A stretch of DNA of 23,930 nt, from positions 1 to 23,930 of the forward strand of contig JACRFM010000033.1 in NCBI GenBank assembly GCA_016234305.1, read 5' to 3'. The translations under genes and the position numbers were made by a program. The stretch comes from Candidatus Kerfeldbacteria bacterium. GTDB taxonomy: Bacteria; Patescibacteriota; Patescibacteriia; Veblenbacterales; UBA10138. The notes under the pieces are model-generated. The model saw only the letters and a program-made list of their open reading frames with translations, ran no database searches and was not told the DNA's origin. This document shows positions 13,120 to 21,101 of the stretch, piece after piece (positions within the stretch are counted from its first letter, which is position 1; each line of letters begins with the position of its first letter).

Positions 13120-13804
13120 GGCTCTTAATAGTTAAGTACTGCTGACCAATGGTAAGCAAGGTATTAACCAGCCAGTAAAGCATTAAGCCGGCCGGCAAAC
13201 GTAAGCCAAAAATAACCGTCAGAATCGGCATCAAATAAAGCATTTGTTTGTTCATACTCGCGGCCATATCACCGGCGGCGGCCGGACCAGAACCTTTAGG
13301 CAACAACATTTTGGTCTGCCAAAATTGAGTGGCACCAGTAATAATAGCGAGGAGCCAGTTGGGTTTATTTAACAACCAAACACCCAAAAACGAACTGTTT
13401 AAGTGTCCGGGATTATTGATAAAACCATAAAGCAAATTCAAACTGCCGGACTCTAGCCCCGAAAGAAACACTTGATAAAGCGCAATTAAGAATGGCAATT
13501 GAATTAGTAAGGGCAAACAAGAAGAAAATGGGCTTATTTTCTCCTGCTGATAAAGAGCCATCATCTCGCGGCTTAATTTGGGTTTGTCCTCCTGATAGCG
13601 CTTTTTTAGCTCATTTACCTGGGGCTGTAGTTTTTGCAAAGCCAATTGTGACTTTAATGACTGACGCGACAGGGGATATAAAATCAATTTCAATAAGATG
13701 GTTAAAATAATAATAGCCACACCCATATCGCCGACCCAGCCATAAACCAGCACTAACAAATTAAATAGCGGCTGATAAAATAAAGTCTGCCAAAGTTGAG
13801 CCAT
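13109..13804 (-). CDS. yidC: Membrane protein insertase YidC/Oxa1
   Basis: Inserts and folds inner-membrane proteins, alone or with SecYEG. The 231-residue protein has the five-segment core without the large periplasmic domain of Gram-negative YidC, as in Gram-positive and small-genome forms. Landmarks are the first segment MGVAIIILTILLKLILYPLS (Lys in place of the conserved groove Arg), then the basic coiled-coil hairpin KLQPQVNELKKRYQED. These are followed by PFLIALYQVFLSGL and LPAGLMLYWLVNTLLTIGQQ. It begins 2 bp after yidD and overlaps the PRC-barrel gene, in the conserved order rpmH-rnpA-yidD-yidC. Confidence 0.95.
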   Translation of the reverse strand: MAQLWQTLFYQPLFNLLVLVYGWVGDMGVAIIILTILLKLILYPLSRQSLKSQLALQKLQPQVNELKKRYQEDKPKLSREMMALYQQEKISPFSSCLPLLIQLPFLIALYQVFLSGLESGSLNLLYGFINNPGHLNSSFLGVWLLNKPNWLLAIITGATQFWQTKMLLPKGSGPAAAGDMAASMNKQMLYLMPILTVIFGLRLPAGLMLYWLVNTLLTIGQQYLTIKSHAN

Positions 13805-13806
13805 AA

Positions 13807-14058
13807 TTAATTCCTTTTTAATAAATCAAAGCCGCCTTTGGACCAAGGGTGACAACGACCCAGGCGCCCCAAGCCAAGCCAAGCGCCTTTTATTACTCCA
13901 TAATAGCTAATCGCTTGATAAAAATACTCAGAGCAAGACGGATAAAAACGACAACCGGCCCGGGCCAACACCAACCGAGCCCAGCCATGATCTGGAGAAA
14001 TGGTAAGTTGATAAAACCGTATTAACCCCAAAACTACTGATTTAATTTTTGACTTCAT
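13807..14058 (-). CDS. yidD: Membrane protein insertion efficiency factor YidD
   Basis: An 83-residue member of the YidD (DUF37) family, an amphipathic membrane-peripheral protein that assists YidC-dependent insertion. The family signature is complete: RFYQLTISP, CRFYPSCSEY, AISYYGVIKG and RLGRCHPWSKGGFD. Three cysteines (CRFYPSC and RCHP) are in the usual places. It lies between rnpA (11 bp gap) and yidC (2 bp gap). Confidence 0.95.
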   Translation of the reverse strand: MKSKIKSVVLGLIRFYQLTISPDHGWARLVLARAGCRFYPSCSEYFYQAISYYGVIKGAWLGLGRLGRCHPWSKGGFDLLKRN

Positions 14059-14069
14059 TTATATTAAAC

Positions 14070-14411
14070 CTATTTTTTAATAAATCTGCCCAAGTCCTCT
14101 ATCTGTTCTTTAATCTGTTGATAGTTTAGCCGCTGAATATCTTTTTTGGCTACCACTACTATATCTAATCCTTGAAACAATGCCTTAGCAAACGCCCCGC
14201 CCAGGGCCACTGCCAAACGGCGCCTTAATAAGTTGCGCGTAGTGGCTAATTTACTAATTTGTCGCGACACCACTATCCCAAAACGAGTAGCCGGGACGGT
14301 CTTATTCCACAACCAATACATGGTCAACTCTTTGGTCTGGTATTTCCGGCCGCGACGATACACTCTGTTAAATTCATCGTCATTTTTAAGACGATGACGA
14401 TTTTTTAACAT
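14070..14411 (-). CDS. rnpA: Ribonuclease P protein component
   Basis: The 113-residue basic protein subunit of RNase P, which supports the catalytic RNA in trimming tRNA 5' leaders. Family features are the N-terminal KNRHRLKNDDEFNRVYRRGR and the conserved basic helix TTRNLLRRRLAVAL, equivalent to the RNR signature. DIVVVAKKDIQ precedes the last helix. It starts 5 bp after rpmH. No RNase P RNA gene was recognised in the window. Confidence 0.95.
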   Translation of the reverse strand: MLKNRHRLKNDDEFNRVYRRGRKYQTKELTMYWLWNKTVPATRFGIVVSRQISKLATTRNLLRRRLAVALGGAFAKALFQGLDIVVVAKKDIQRLNYQQIKEQIEDLGRFIKK

Positions 14412-14416
14412 AAAAA

Positions 14417-14554
14417 TTATACCGCCAGGCGGCTGCGACCCCTTTGCCGGCGGCGCGATAAAACCTTGCGCCCGCCCGGAGTAGCTTGGCGAGCCCTAAA
14501 TCCGTGGCGTTTGTGGCGTTTAACTTTTTTGGGTTGGTATGTCCGTTTGCTCAT
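14417..14554 (-). CDS. rpmH: 50S ribosomal protein L34
   Basis: A 45-residue, Arg/Lys-rich ribosomal protein beginning MSKRTYQPKKVKRHKRHGF and ending in the usual SRRRQRGRSRLAV. The frame is open 17 codons further upstream, but that extension is hydrophobic and contains the promoter, so ATG 14554 is the true start. First gene of the rpmH-rnpA-yidD-yidC operon. Confidence 0.97.
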   Translation of the reverse strand: MSKRTYQPKKVKRHKRHGFRARQATPGGRKVLSRRRQRGRSRLAV

Positions 14555-14576
14555 AATCAAATAGAAAAGTAATATA

Positions 14577-14605
14577 AATATACTAAAAAATATGTTTCCG
14601 GTCAA
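14577..14605 (-). promoter_or_regulatory. Promoter of the rpmH operon
   Basis: On the minus strand TTGACC (14605-14600), 17 nt, then TATATT (14582-14577). The predicted start near 14570 leaves about 16 nt before the L34 ATG. Confidence 0.75.
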
Positions 14606-14717
14606 CTATTCAACTTGGTTTAAAAATATCCACCACCCATCAACAGTTTATAAACAGAATAATAATTTTTAAATAAACAAAATGTGTTTATACTGATAAC
14701 AGCCTCTTTTTACAAAT
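14606..14717. other. AT-rich rpmH-dnaA spacer, possible origin region and dnaA promoter
   Basis: The divergent rpmH/dnaA spacer is a classical origin location. It contains a palindrome GTTTATAAAC (14646-14655) and TATACT (14689-14694), which could be the dnaA -10, although no good -35 is seen. No exact TTATNCACA DnaA box was found; TTATAAACA is a weak variant. Confidence 0.4.
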
Positions 14718-16064
14718 ATGAACAATTTAGAACTTTGGCGCTCGGTTTTAGGAGAATTAGAGCTTTTAATCAGCAAAGCTAATTTTACTACTTGGTTTAA
14801 AAACACCAATATTGTTTCTTTTGTTGATAATCAGGTAGTAGTGGCTGTTCCTAATGCTTTTACCAAAGCTTGGTTAGAAAACAAGTATCATAACTATATT
14901 TTAAAAGCCCTGCAAAATGTCAGTGGCAATACAGTCCGTTCAGTGGTTTATCAAGTTGAACTTATAAACAGCAATCCCTCAACCCCCACCAAAACGTCTT
15001 TAAATTTACCCACTGAGGCTGTAGTCAGCACTAATGTTTTTGGCCTTAACCCCCGTTATACCTTTGATTCGTTTATTGTGGGCAAAAATAACGAACTGGC
15101 CCGAGCCGCCGCTTTGGCAGTAGTCCAAAAACCTGGACAAACTTATAACCCTTTGTTTATTTATGGTGGAGTTGGTTTGGGCAAAACCCATCTTATGCAA
15201 GCGGTTGGCCATGAAATTATAAAAAATAATCCTGGTAAAAGGATCATTTATGCGCCTTGTGAAAAATTTACCACTGAATTCATTCAAGCTATCGGCAGTG
15301 GAAAAATTGAACGTTTTAAATCAACTTATCGTTCGGTTGACGTGCTGTTAATTGATGATATTCAGTTTTTAGCCGGCAAAGAAGGCACTCAGGAAGAATT
15401 TTTTCATACTTTTAATGCTTTACACCAAAACAATAAACAAATTATCTTAACTTCTGACCGGCCACCTAAAGCTATCCAAACTTTAGAAAACAGACTTATC
15501 TCCAGATTTGAATGGGGGATGATAGCTGATATTGCCAGCCCTGACCTTGAAACGCGTATTGCAATATTAGAACAAAAATGTCAAGAGAAAAACTATAAAT
15601 TAGATCGTGAAATTGTTACTTTTTTGGCTAATTCTATACAAAATAATATCAGGGAATTAGAAGGAGCTTTAAATCGCATAATTGCCTATCATCAATTAAA
15701 TAATCGTATACCAACCATTGACAATATTAAAGAATTATTGGATAATATAATATCAAAAAAAAGCACCTTGCCGGCAATCAGCCCTAAAAAAATCATCAAC
15801 TTAATAGCTTCATATTATGAAATTAATGTTAGTGACCTTACTGGTATTAGTCGTAAAAAACACTTGGTTATACCAAGACAAATTTGTATGTATCTAATGA
15901 GAGAAGAATTAAAATCATCTTTCCCTTCAATTGGTGAAGAACTTGGTGGACGCGACCACACCACTGCTATACACGCCTGTACTAGAATCGGTAATTTAAT
16001 AAACAGCGACACTAAAACCCAACAAGATATCAACAATCTTCGCCAACAACTTTACCAAAATTAA
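14718..16064 (+). CDS. dnaA: Chromosomal replication initiator DnaA
   Basis: A 448-residue AAA+ ATPase that binds DnaA boxes and melts the origin. Domain I (1-80) starts LELWRSVLGELELLISKANF; a short linker follows. Domain III carries Walker A GGVGLGKTH (about 150-158), Walker B LLIDDIQFL and sensor segments ILTSDRPP and NRIIAY. Domain IV ends with the DNA-binding helix-turn-helix signature GRDHTTAIHAC. Linker domain II is short, giving a total near the compact end for DnaA. The ATG follows a putative -10 by about 23 bp. It faces away from rpmH and is followed by dnaN after 125 bp. Confidence 0.98.
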   Translation: MNNLELWRSVLGELELLISKANFTTWFKNTNIVSFVDNQVVVAVPNAFTKAWLENKYHNYILKALQNVSGNTVRSVVYQVELINSNPSTPTKTSLNLPTEAVVSTNVFGLNPRYTFDSFIVGKNNELARAAALAVVQKPGQTYNPLFIYGGVGLGKTHLMQAVGHEIIKNNPGKRIIYAPCEKFTTEFIQAIGSGKIERFKSTYRSVDVLLIDDIQFLAGKEGTQEEFFHTFNALHQNNKQIILTSDRPPKAIQTLENRLISRFEWGMIADIASPDLETRIAILEQKCQEKNYKLDREIVTFLANSIQNNIRELEGALNRIIAYHQLNNRIPTIDNIKELLDNIISKKSTLPAISPKKIINLIASYYEINVSDLTGISRKKHLVIPRQICMYLMREELKSSFPSIGEELGGRDHTTAIHACTRIGNLINSDTKTQQDINNLRQQLYQN

Positions 16065-16189
16065 TTATTTTTATTAATTAATAGTTTGTTAACCAAGATA
16101 CTCACCTGGATTGTTAATAAAAAAAATAATTTTCCCCAACAAAAACATCTTATTTATAAAATATTAACATATTCACAAGGACTATTACT
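16065..16189. other. dnaA-dnaN spacer, alternative origin candidate
   Basis: Very A/T-rich, with alternating TTAATTAA-like words, an A-run, and ATATTCACA just before dnaN, one base off the DnaA-box consensus. It may contribute to the origin or only carry the dnaN promoter. No clear box cluster is visible. Confidence 0.35.
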
Positions 16190-17284
16190 ATGAAATTCTT
16201 ATGTACTCAAGATAATTTATTAGTAGGCTTGGGGGCGGTTGTTCATATCGCCAGCCGAAACACCGCCCTGCCTATTTTAAATAATATTTTATTAAAAACC
16301 ACCAAGGCGGGACTTGAGCTTGCCGCCACCAACCTAGAGGTGGGTATAACCACAACCGTGCGCGGCAAAACAGAAAAAGAGGGGGCTATTACCATACAAG
16401 GGAAATTATTGCTGGATTGGGTTAATTTGACTCCTGTTGAAAAAATTGAACTAGAAGTACTTGATGGTAATTTATTAATAACCGCCGGCAAAAGACACGC
16501 TACTATTCGGGGCATACCCAGTGATGAATTTCCAGTTATTCCTGAAATATCATCAGGTATAAAGTTTGTCAGCCGCAGTGATGAATTAATCAGTGCCCTT
16601 ACTTGCATTTCTTTGAGTGTTAAAACAGACGAGGGTCGGCCGGAAATTAGCGGTGTTTTGTGGCAAATAAAAAATAATCAATTGTTTTTAGTGGGGACAG
16701 ATAGTTATCGTTTAACCGAAGCCAGGGTTACTATTGAGGGCGGTCAGGATATACAAATAATCACTCCTTTAAAAACCGTCCAAGAATTAATCAGGGTGGC
16801 ATCGGGCAGCCAAGACGTTCAAGTTTTAGTTAATGACAACCAGATTTTATTCACCATTGATGATACTAAAATAATTTCTCGTTTGGTATCGGGGCAATAT
16901 CCGGATTATCAACAAATAGTCCCGTCACAGTTTATTAATAAGCTGATAATTGAAAAAGATGAACTGGTTCAGGCAGTCAGGGCAGCTAGTTTGTTTGTGC
17001 GTGCCGGTATTAATGACATAAAACTAAATTATTCACCCGGAGGTGTTGTTATTATCTCCTCAGCCAATACTCAGATTGGGGAAAATTTTACCGAAATTGT
17101 TCCGGTAAAAAGCGAAGGCGAGGGGGTGGAAATAGTTTTTAATTATCGTTATTTTTTAGATGGTCTGCAGTCTATTGTTACTAGCCGGGTAGTCTTGGAA
17201 TTAAATAATTCCAACAGTCCAGCCATGATAAAACCCTTGGAGCGGGCGGATTTTTATTATATTATTATGCCCATTCGCCAGTAA
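16190..17284 (+). CDS. dnaN: DNA polymerase III subunit beta (sliding clamp)
   Basis: A 364-residue ring-forming clamp that tethers polymerase III to DNA. The three repeated clamp domains are recognisable. The start MKFLCTQDNLLVGLGAV and TALPILNNILLKT mark domain 1, ISLSVKTDEGRPEISGVLW domain 2, and the C-terminal YYIIMPIRQ is the conserved MPxR tail that forms part of the peptide-binding pocket. The length is normal. It follows dnaA in the same direction and converges with the penicillin-binding protein gene 36 bp later. Confidence 0.97.
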   Translation: MKFLCTQDNLLVGLGAVVHIASRNTALPILNNILLKTTKAGLELAATNLEVGITTTVRGKTEKEGAITIQGKLLLDWVNLTPVEKIELEVLDGNLLITAGKRHATIRGIPSDEFPVIPEISSGIKFVSRSDELISALTCISLSVKTDEGRPEISGVLWQIKNNQLFLVGTDSYRLTEARVTIEGGQDIQIITPLKTVQELIRVASGSQDVQVLVNDNQILFTIDDTKIISRLVSGQYPDYQQIVPSQFINKLIIEKDELVQAVRAASLFVRAGINDIKLNYSPGGVVIISSANTQIGENFTEIVPVKSEGEGVEIVFNYRYFLDGLQSIVTSRVVLELNNSNSPAMIKPLERADFYYIIMPIRQ

Positions 17285-17320
17285 TGGGGAAAGTAAGACC
17301 AAACAGCGCTTGATTGACGT

Positions 17321-20152
17321 TTATTGGTTTATAATCAGATTTATTTGTGACCCCGGGATCGCGTTATTGTTTATAGTGGTGAGTGTTAAGGATAAAATAT
17401 AATTTCCCGGCTGGTCCTGGCCTGGCCAGGTTAAGGTATTGTTTTTGGCCGGGGATTTGATTACCCCAAGCCAGCGTGAGGGCGAACCTACAGAAGTGAG
17501 GTAAAAATCAACCTGCTTTAATTTTTCCGGGTAGTCGTTTCTAATTTTTACATTCAAGGGTAAATCAGTTAACTTTATAATCTGATTATTAGCTGGGTAG
17601 AGAATGTGTGAGCCCTCACCCAAAGGAGATTGGTTGTTGAGAAAATTGAAATTAAGCGAAACCTCTGCCTGATTATCAACATCATCAACAGCGACTGCTC
17701 TTAAAGTATAATAACCAGAAGCAAGCAGTTCTCCTAGTTGAATACCAGCGTCAAAAGGCGGTAAAGAGGAGGTAGCCACTAAATTGTTGTTAATAAAATA
17801 ATCAACTTTTTTTATACCTCGGGCAGATTGGGCGTTTACCGCAAAACGATACCAGCCGCTGTTTATGGTTTGATTGCTACTGGGGGAAATAATAGTTAAA
17901 CGGGGCTGGTTAGCTTCCGTGTGAGTATAATCAAAAGTAGTGGGCGGCATTTCATCTTTAAGGCCTTGTTTTTCCACCCAAACCCTAACCCCGTCTTCCC
18001 ATAGTTGGTAGTTGGGGTCGGCAGCTGGATTAACTGGAATTGGGCCCAACGGGTCAGAAGGTGTGACATAATGTAAAATTGAATGGTACTGACGAAATAA
18101 TTTTTCTTGTTTTTGGGACTCAGGTGTTAGGGCGGTGGCGAGCAAGCCGGTTGATTTGTCTATCGTAACCACTGTGCCGCCTAAATCGCCGTTTAACATT
18201 GGTTTGTTAACAGTGCGGGGAAGGGGGGGCACAAAACTCTGAACTGGTGAATTTTTTACAGCCTCGGAAAAGAATTTTTGCCAAATTGGCGCCGCCACTA
18301 CCGAACCATCAGCTCCTTTGGACATAGCCTGGTTGTCGTTGTTGCCCACCCAAACACCTACTGCCAAGTCCGGAGTATAACCAATAGTCCAAGCGTCGTG
18401 GTAATCATTAGTCGTGCCGGTTTTAGCCGCTACCGGGCGGTCGGGTAAGGTAAGGTGGTTAGCGGCACCAAAAATATAAGAACGGGCCGCGTTATCACTG
18501 AGGATGCTAGTCAGTTCTCTGACTGGCTCTGCCTCCAAAACTTTTTTGCCGGCAGAATTGCGAAACTCTTGTAAGACATTACCTTGGCTGTCTTCAATTT
18601 TTAGTATGGACACGGTTGGTTTGGTTAGACCATCACGGGCCAGGGCGGCAAAAGCGGCGGTGTGTTCTAATAATTTAACTTCAGCCCCTCCCAGCACTAA
18701 AGATAAACCAAAACGGCTGCGGTCTTTCAAGGTAGTGTAACCGAGGGCGTCAGCCGTGTTGAGTACGTTATTGATGCCAGTCAGATATAGTAATTTAACT
18801 GCTGGTATATTAAGTGAGCCGGCCAAGGCGTGGCGCAAATCAATCGGGCCGCGCTCTTTACCGTCGTAATCCTTCGGGGAGTAGGGTTCAGTGTCGGTTT
18901 TGAAATTAGTGGCTACATCATAAACCAGCGTTTCCGCCGTAAAACCCTGAGACAAAGCGGTGGCATAGACTACTGGCTTGAAAGATGAACCAGGCTGTCT
19001 GGGCCGCAGGGCTACGTTAACTTGTCCTTGGATGTCGTTGTTAAAATAATCAACCGACCCGACCAGGGCTAGAATTTGTCCGGTGGCAACCTCAATGGCC
19101 ACCAGGGCCGCATTACTGCCCCGATAACGCTTAATTAAATTTAGATTTTCCTCAACTGCTTTTTCAGCCAATTGTTGTTTGGCAACGTCTAAAGAAGTAA
19201 TGATTTTTAAACCACCTTGTTCGACCATTCTGTCGCCGTAGAGATTAGCCAATTGTTCTTTAACGTAAAAAACAAAATGAGGAGCAATAATTGATTCCCG
19301 CCGTGGCTGAAAATTTAATTTTTCTTTTTTGGCCGCGGTGGCTTCATCTTTGGTTATATAGCCCTGCTCGGCCATGCCGTCTAGGATATAATGTTGCCGC
19401 GCCATCAGGTCTTCTAGGTGATTTCCCCAGGGCGAGTAATAAGGCGGTGCCTTGGGTAAGGCCGCCAAAATGGCCGCTTCGGGCAAACTAATATCTTTGA
19501 CTGATTTTCTAAAAAATATCTGAGCCGCCGCTTCGGCACCGTAAGCATTGGAACCGTAGGGTATTTCATTAAGGTAGAATTTTAGGATTTCGTCCTTAGT
19601 AAAACGCCGTTCAATCTGGTAAGCCAAAAACAACTCTTTAATTTTACGAACGTAGGACTTTTCATTACTCAGGATGGCGTTTTTAATGAATTGCTGGGTT
19701 ATGGTTGAGGCCCCTTGGGCTTTAGTACCTTTTAAAAAATTGACCAGCAGAGCTCGCACCATGGCGGTTAAACTAAAGCCGTGGTGCTGGTAGAAGTTTC
19801 TGTCATCGGCGGTCAAGGTGGCTTGTTTTAAATAATTAGGGATATCTTTCAGTTCCACGGAAGTGCGCCGCTCTTCCCCGTGGATTTCATAGAGTACGAT
19901 TTTGCCAGTGCGGTCGTAGATTTTCGTGCTTTGTGAAACCGTGCGACGCACTATACCTTCAGGGGTGGGCAGGTCGCGGCTGACCCAAGTTAGGGTTATT
20001 AAAAACACAGTTATCATTAAAACCGCGCCAGCTAAAATAAACCGCCACAACCAGCGCCACCAGACTCGCGTTGAGTGTTTAAGTGAACGGTGCCGCCAAA
20101 CCCGCGCCGGGGCCGCTCGGCGGTGTTTAGAAAAAGGTAACCGGAATTTCAT
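17321..20152 (-). CDS. Class A penicillin-binding protein (peptidoglycan glycosyltransferase/transpeptidase) with C-terminal Ig-like region
   Basis: A bifunctional murein synthase of 943 residues. A basic cytoplasmic tail and one membrane segment (about 36-58) anchor it. The GT51 domain shows TADDRNFYQHHG, in which the catalytic Glu position is Asp (residue 116). It also shows GASTITQQ and RRFTKDEILKFYLNEIPYG. The transpeptidase has active-site Ser389 in PGSSFKP, SLN at 446-448 and KTGTT at 577. About 320 residues follow, including two bacterial Ig-like segments (near 755-840 and 850-943) that probably bind the wall or partners. I chose ATG 20152 because the 18 codons upstream lie in spacer and repeat DNA. 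It is larger than typical PBP1a proteins of small-genome bacteria. Confidence 0.93.
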   Translation of the reverse strand: MKFRLPFSKHRRAAPARVWRHRSLKHSTRVWWRWLWRFILAGAVLMITVFLITLTWVSRDLPTPEGIVRRTVSQSTKIYDRTGKIVLYEIHGEERRTSVELKDIPNYLKQATLTADDRNFYQHHGFSLTAMVRALLVNFLKGTKAQGASTITQQFIKNAILSNEKSYVRKIKELFLAYQIERRFTKDEILKFYLNEIPYGSNAYGAEAAAQIFFRKSVKDISLPEAAILAALPKAPPYYSPWGNHLEDLMARQHYILDGMAEQGYITKDEATAAKKEKLNFQPRRESIIAPHFVFYVKEQLANLYGDRMVEQGGLKIITSLDVAKQQLAEKAVEENLNLIKRYRGSNAALVAIEVATGQILALVGSVDYFNNDIQGQVNVALRPRQPGSSFKPVVYATALSQGFTAETLVYDVATNFKTDTEPYSPKDYDGKERGPIDLRHALAGSLNIPAVKLLYLTGINNVLNTADALGYTTLKDRSRFGLSLVLGGAEVKLLEHTAAFAALARDGLTKPTVSILKIEDSQGNVLQEFRNSAGKKVLEAEPVRELTSILSDNAARSYIFGAANHLTLPDRPVAAKTGTTNDYHDAWTIGYTPDLAVGVWVGNNDNQAMSKGADGSVVAAPIWQKFFSEAVKNSPVQSFVPPLPRTVNKPMLNGDLGGTVVTIDKSTGLLATALTPESQKQEKLFRQYHSILHYVTPSDPLGPIPVNPAADPNYQLWEDGVRVWVEKQGLKDEMPPTTFDYTHTEANQPRLTIISPSSNQTINSGWYRFAVNAQSARGIKKVDYFINNNLVATSSLPPFDAGIQLGELLASGYYTLRAVAVDDVDNQAEVSLNFNFLNNQSPLGEGSHILYPANNQIIKLTDLPLNVKIRNDYPEKLKQVDFYLTSVGSPSRWLGVIKSPAKNNTLTWPGQDQPGNYILSLTLTTINNNAIPGSQINLIINQ

Positions 20153-20185
20153 AGTTGAGACATAAATTTTAATGCTTACCCGTGA

Positions 20186-20280
20186 GAAGTTTATCCGCCT
20201 TCGCAAAAAGACCTCGGGCGGCCTACTCCGTCCCGATGTACATCGGGACTTAGAAGGCTGGATGAGCCCGTGGAGGCTTC
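20186..20280 (-). repeat. Composite palindromic repeat, copy B
   Basis: Read on the minus strand it starts GAAGCCTCCACGGGCT and ends GAAGGCGGATAAAC, the same edge words as copy A at 9194-9286. The interior differs: it carries a perfect 18-bp palindrome TCCCGATGTACATCGGGA (20231-20248). The shared word GCCCGAGGT is also present. It lies between the PBP gene and the C39-like gene and forms the 3' end of the latter. Confidence 0.8.
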
Positions 20281-20826
20281 ATTTATTACCCAAATTCCTC
20301 CCTGGTAGTGTTTTTTCAGGGCTGCCAGTAAATCTGCCAGCAGGACCTTTCTGGCAGTCTTGTATTTGGAACTAGGGTCACGCAAGACTATTTGTTTTTG
20401 GTTGACTTCTTCAATAAGTGAAGCGTGTCCCCAGTCCCCGGCTAGGCGATAAAGGCGAGGGTAATTAAAACATACCAACAAATCGTTGTCCTTATCCATA
20501 TTGTCTAATAAAAATTTTTTAAACTGTTTGATTGATTTAAATTCTTCCACTGAATGGCGGGTTGCTTGTAAGGGATATTTTTGCTGTTTTAAAAATGCGG
20601 CTAAAGAGTATTTTTTTAGATTCAGACGCGTGCCCCAACCCGCCCCGGGTTTACTTCCTTTATATGATTTAGGCAGTAAGTGTCTGTCCGCCGGCGGCAG
20701 GACGACTCCCAAATCATAAGCTATCTTTGTCTGTGACCGTAGCGGCAACTTTCTTCGCTGCAAAACCATTTGCACACAGGCGGGGACGCAGCTATATGGT
20801 TTTTGGGACACGTGTTTATATTTCAT
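20191..20826 (-). CDS. C39-like papain-fold cysteine peptidase domain protein with a repeat-encoded C-terminus
   Basis: A 211-residue protein beginning MKYKHVSQKPYSCVPACVQM, the typical Q-x6-C start of C39-like peptidase domains (Cys13 or Cys17 as nucleophile). The histidine is in WGHASLIEEV (His134) and the acid in VLRDPSS (Asp150). No signal peptide or transporter domain is present, so it is not a bacteriocin exporter and may act in the cytoplasm. The domain ends at about GGIWVI (176-181). The last 29-30 residues are a translation of composite repeat copy B and have no family counterpart, so the original stop was lost or moved by the repeat. Function and substrate are unknown. Confidence 0.7.
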   Translation of the reverse strand: MKYKHVSQKPYSCVPACVQMVLQRRKLPLRSQTKIAYDLGVVLPPADRHLLPKSYKGSKPGAGWGTRLNLKKYSLAAFLKQQKYPLQATRHSVEEFKSIKQFKKFLLDNMDKDNDLLVCFNYPRLYRLAGDWGHASLIEEVNQKQIVLRDPSSKYKTARKVLLADLLAALKKHYQGGIWVINEASTGSSSLLSPDVHRDGVGRPRSFCEGG

Positions 20827-21101
20827 AACTTAGCTTTTTGTGACACCTTTTATATTTATATGGTACAATAAGATAAATTATATGCCCAGTAACAAAACCT
20901 TACTATATTCTTTGTAACTATGCCCGGCGATATTTATTTGCCGCACATCATTTAAACTAATTCAGTATAAAATTATTAAATATGCTAGACGTTAAACAAA
21001 GAAAGACTCAAATTACAACTAGCCAGCAGTTTTTAGCCAAAAAACCAAAATATCAAAAGTTGGCTTGTTTTAGCGTCTAAGTAAGGTTATTGTTACTGGG
21101 T
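20827..21101 (+). other. Spacer upstream of tyrS with a long imperfect hairpin
   Basis: The arms TAGACGTTAAACAA (20986-20999) and TTGTTTTAGCGTCTA (21065-21079) pair with one small internal loop and enclose an inner AGCCAA/TTGGCT stem (21035-21040 with 21060-21065). No T-box signature (AGGGTGG-like) is visible. A 32-codon frame (20982-21080) spans the hairpin exactly, and its coding status is unclear. TATAAA at about 20966 could serve as a -10. Further upstream TACAAT near 20870 is another weak -10 candidate. Confidence 0.45.

Noticed and set aside
20153..20206. Longer N-terminus of the penicillin-binding protein
   Set aside because: The added codons lie in spacer and repeat DNA; ATG 20152 gives the normal basic tail plus membrane segment.
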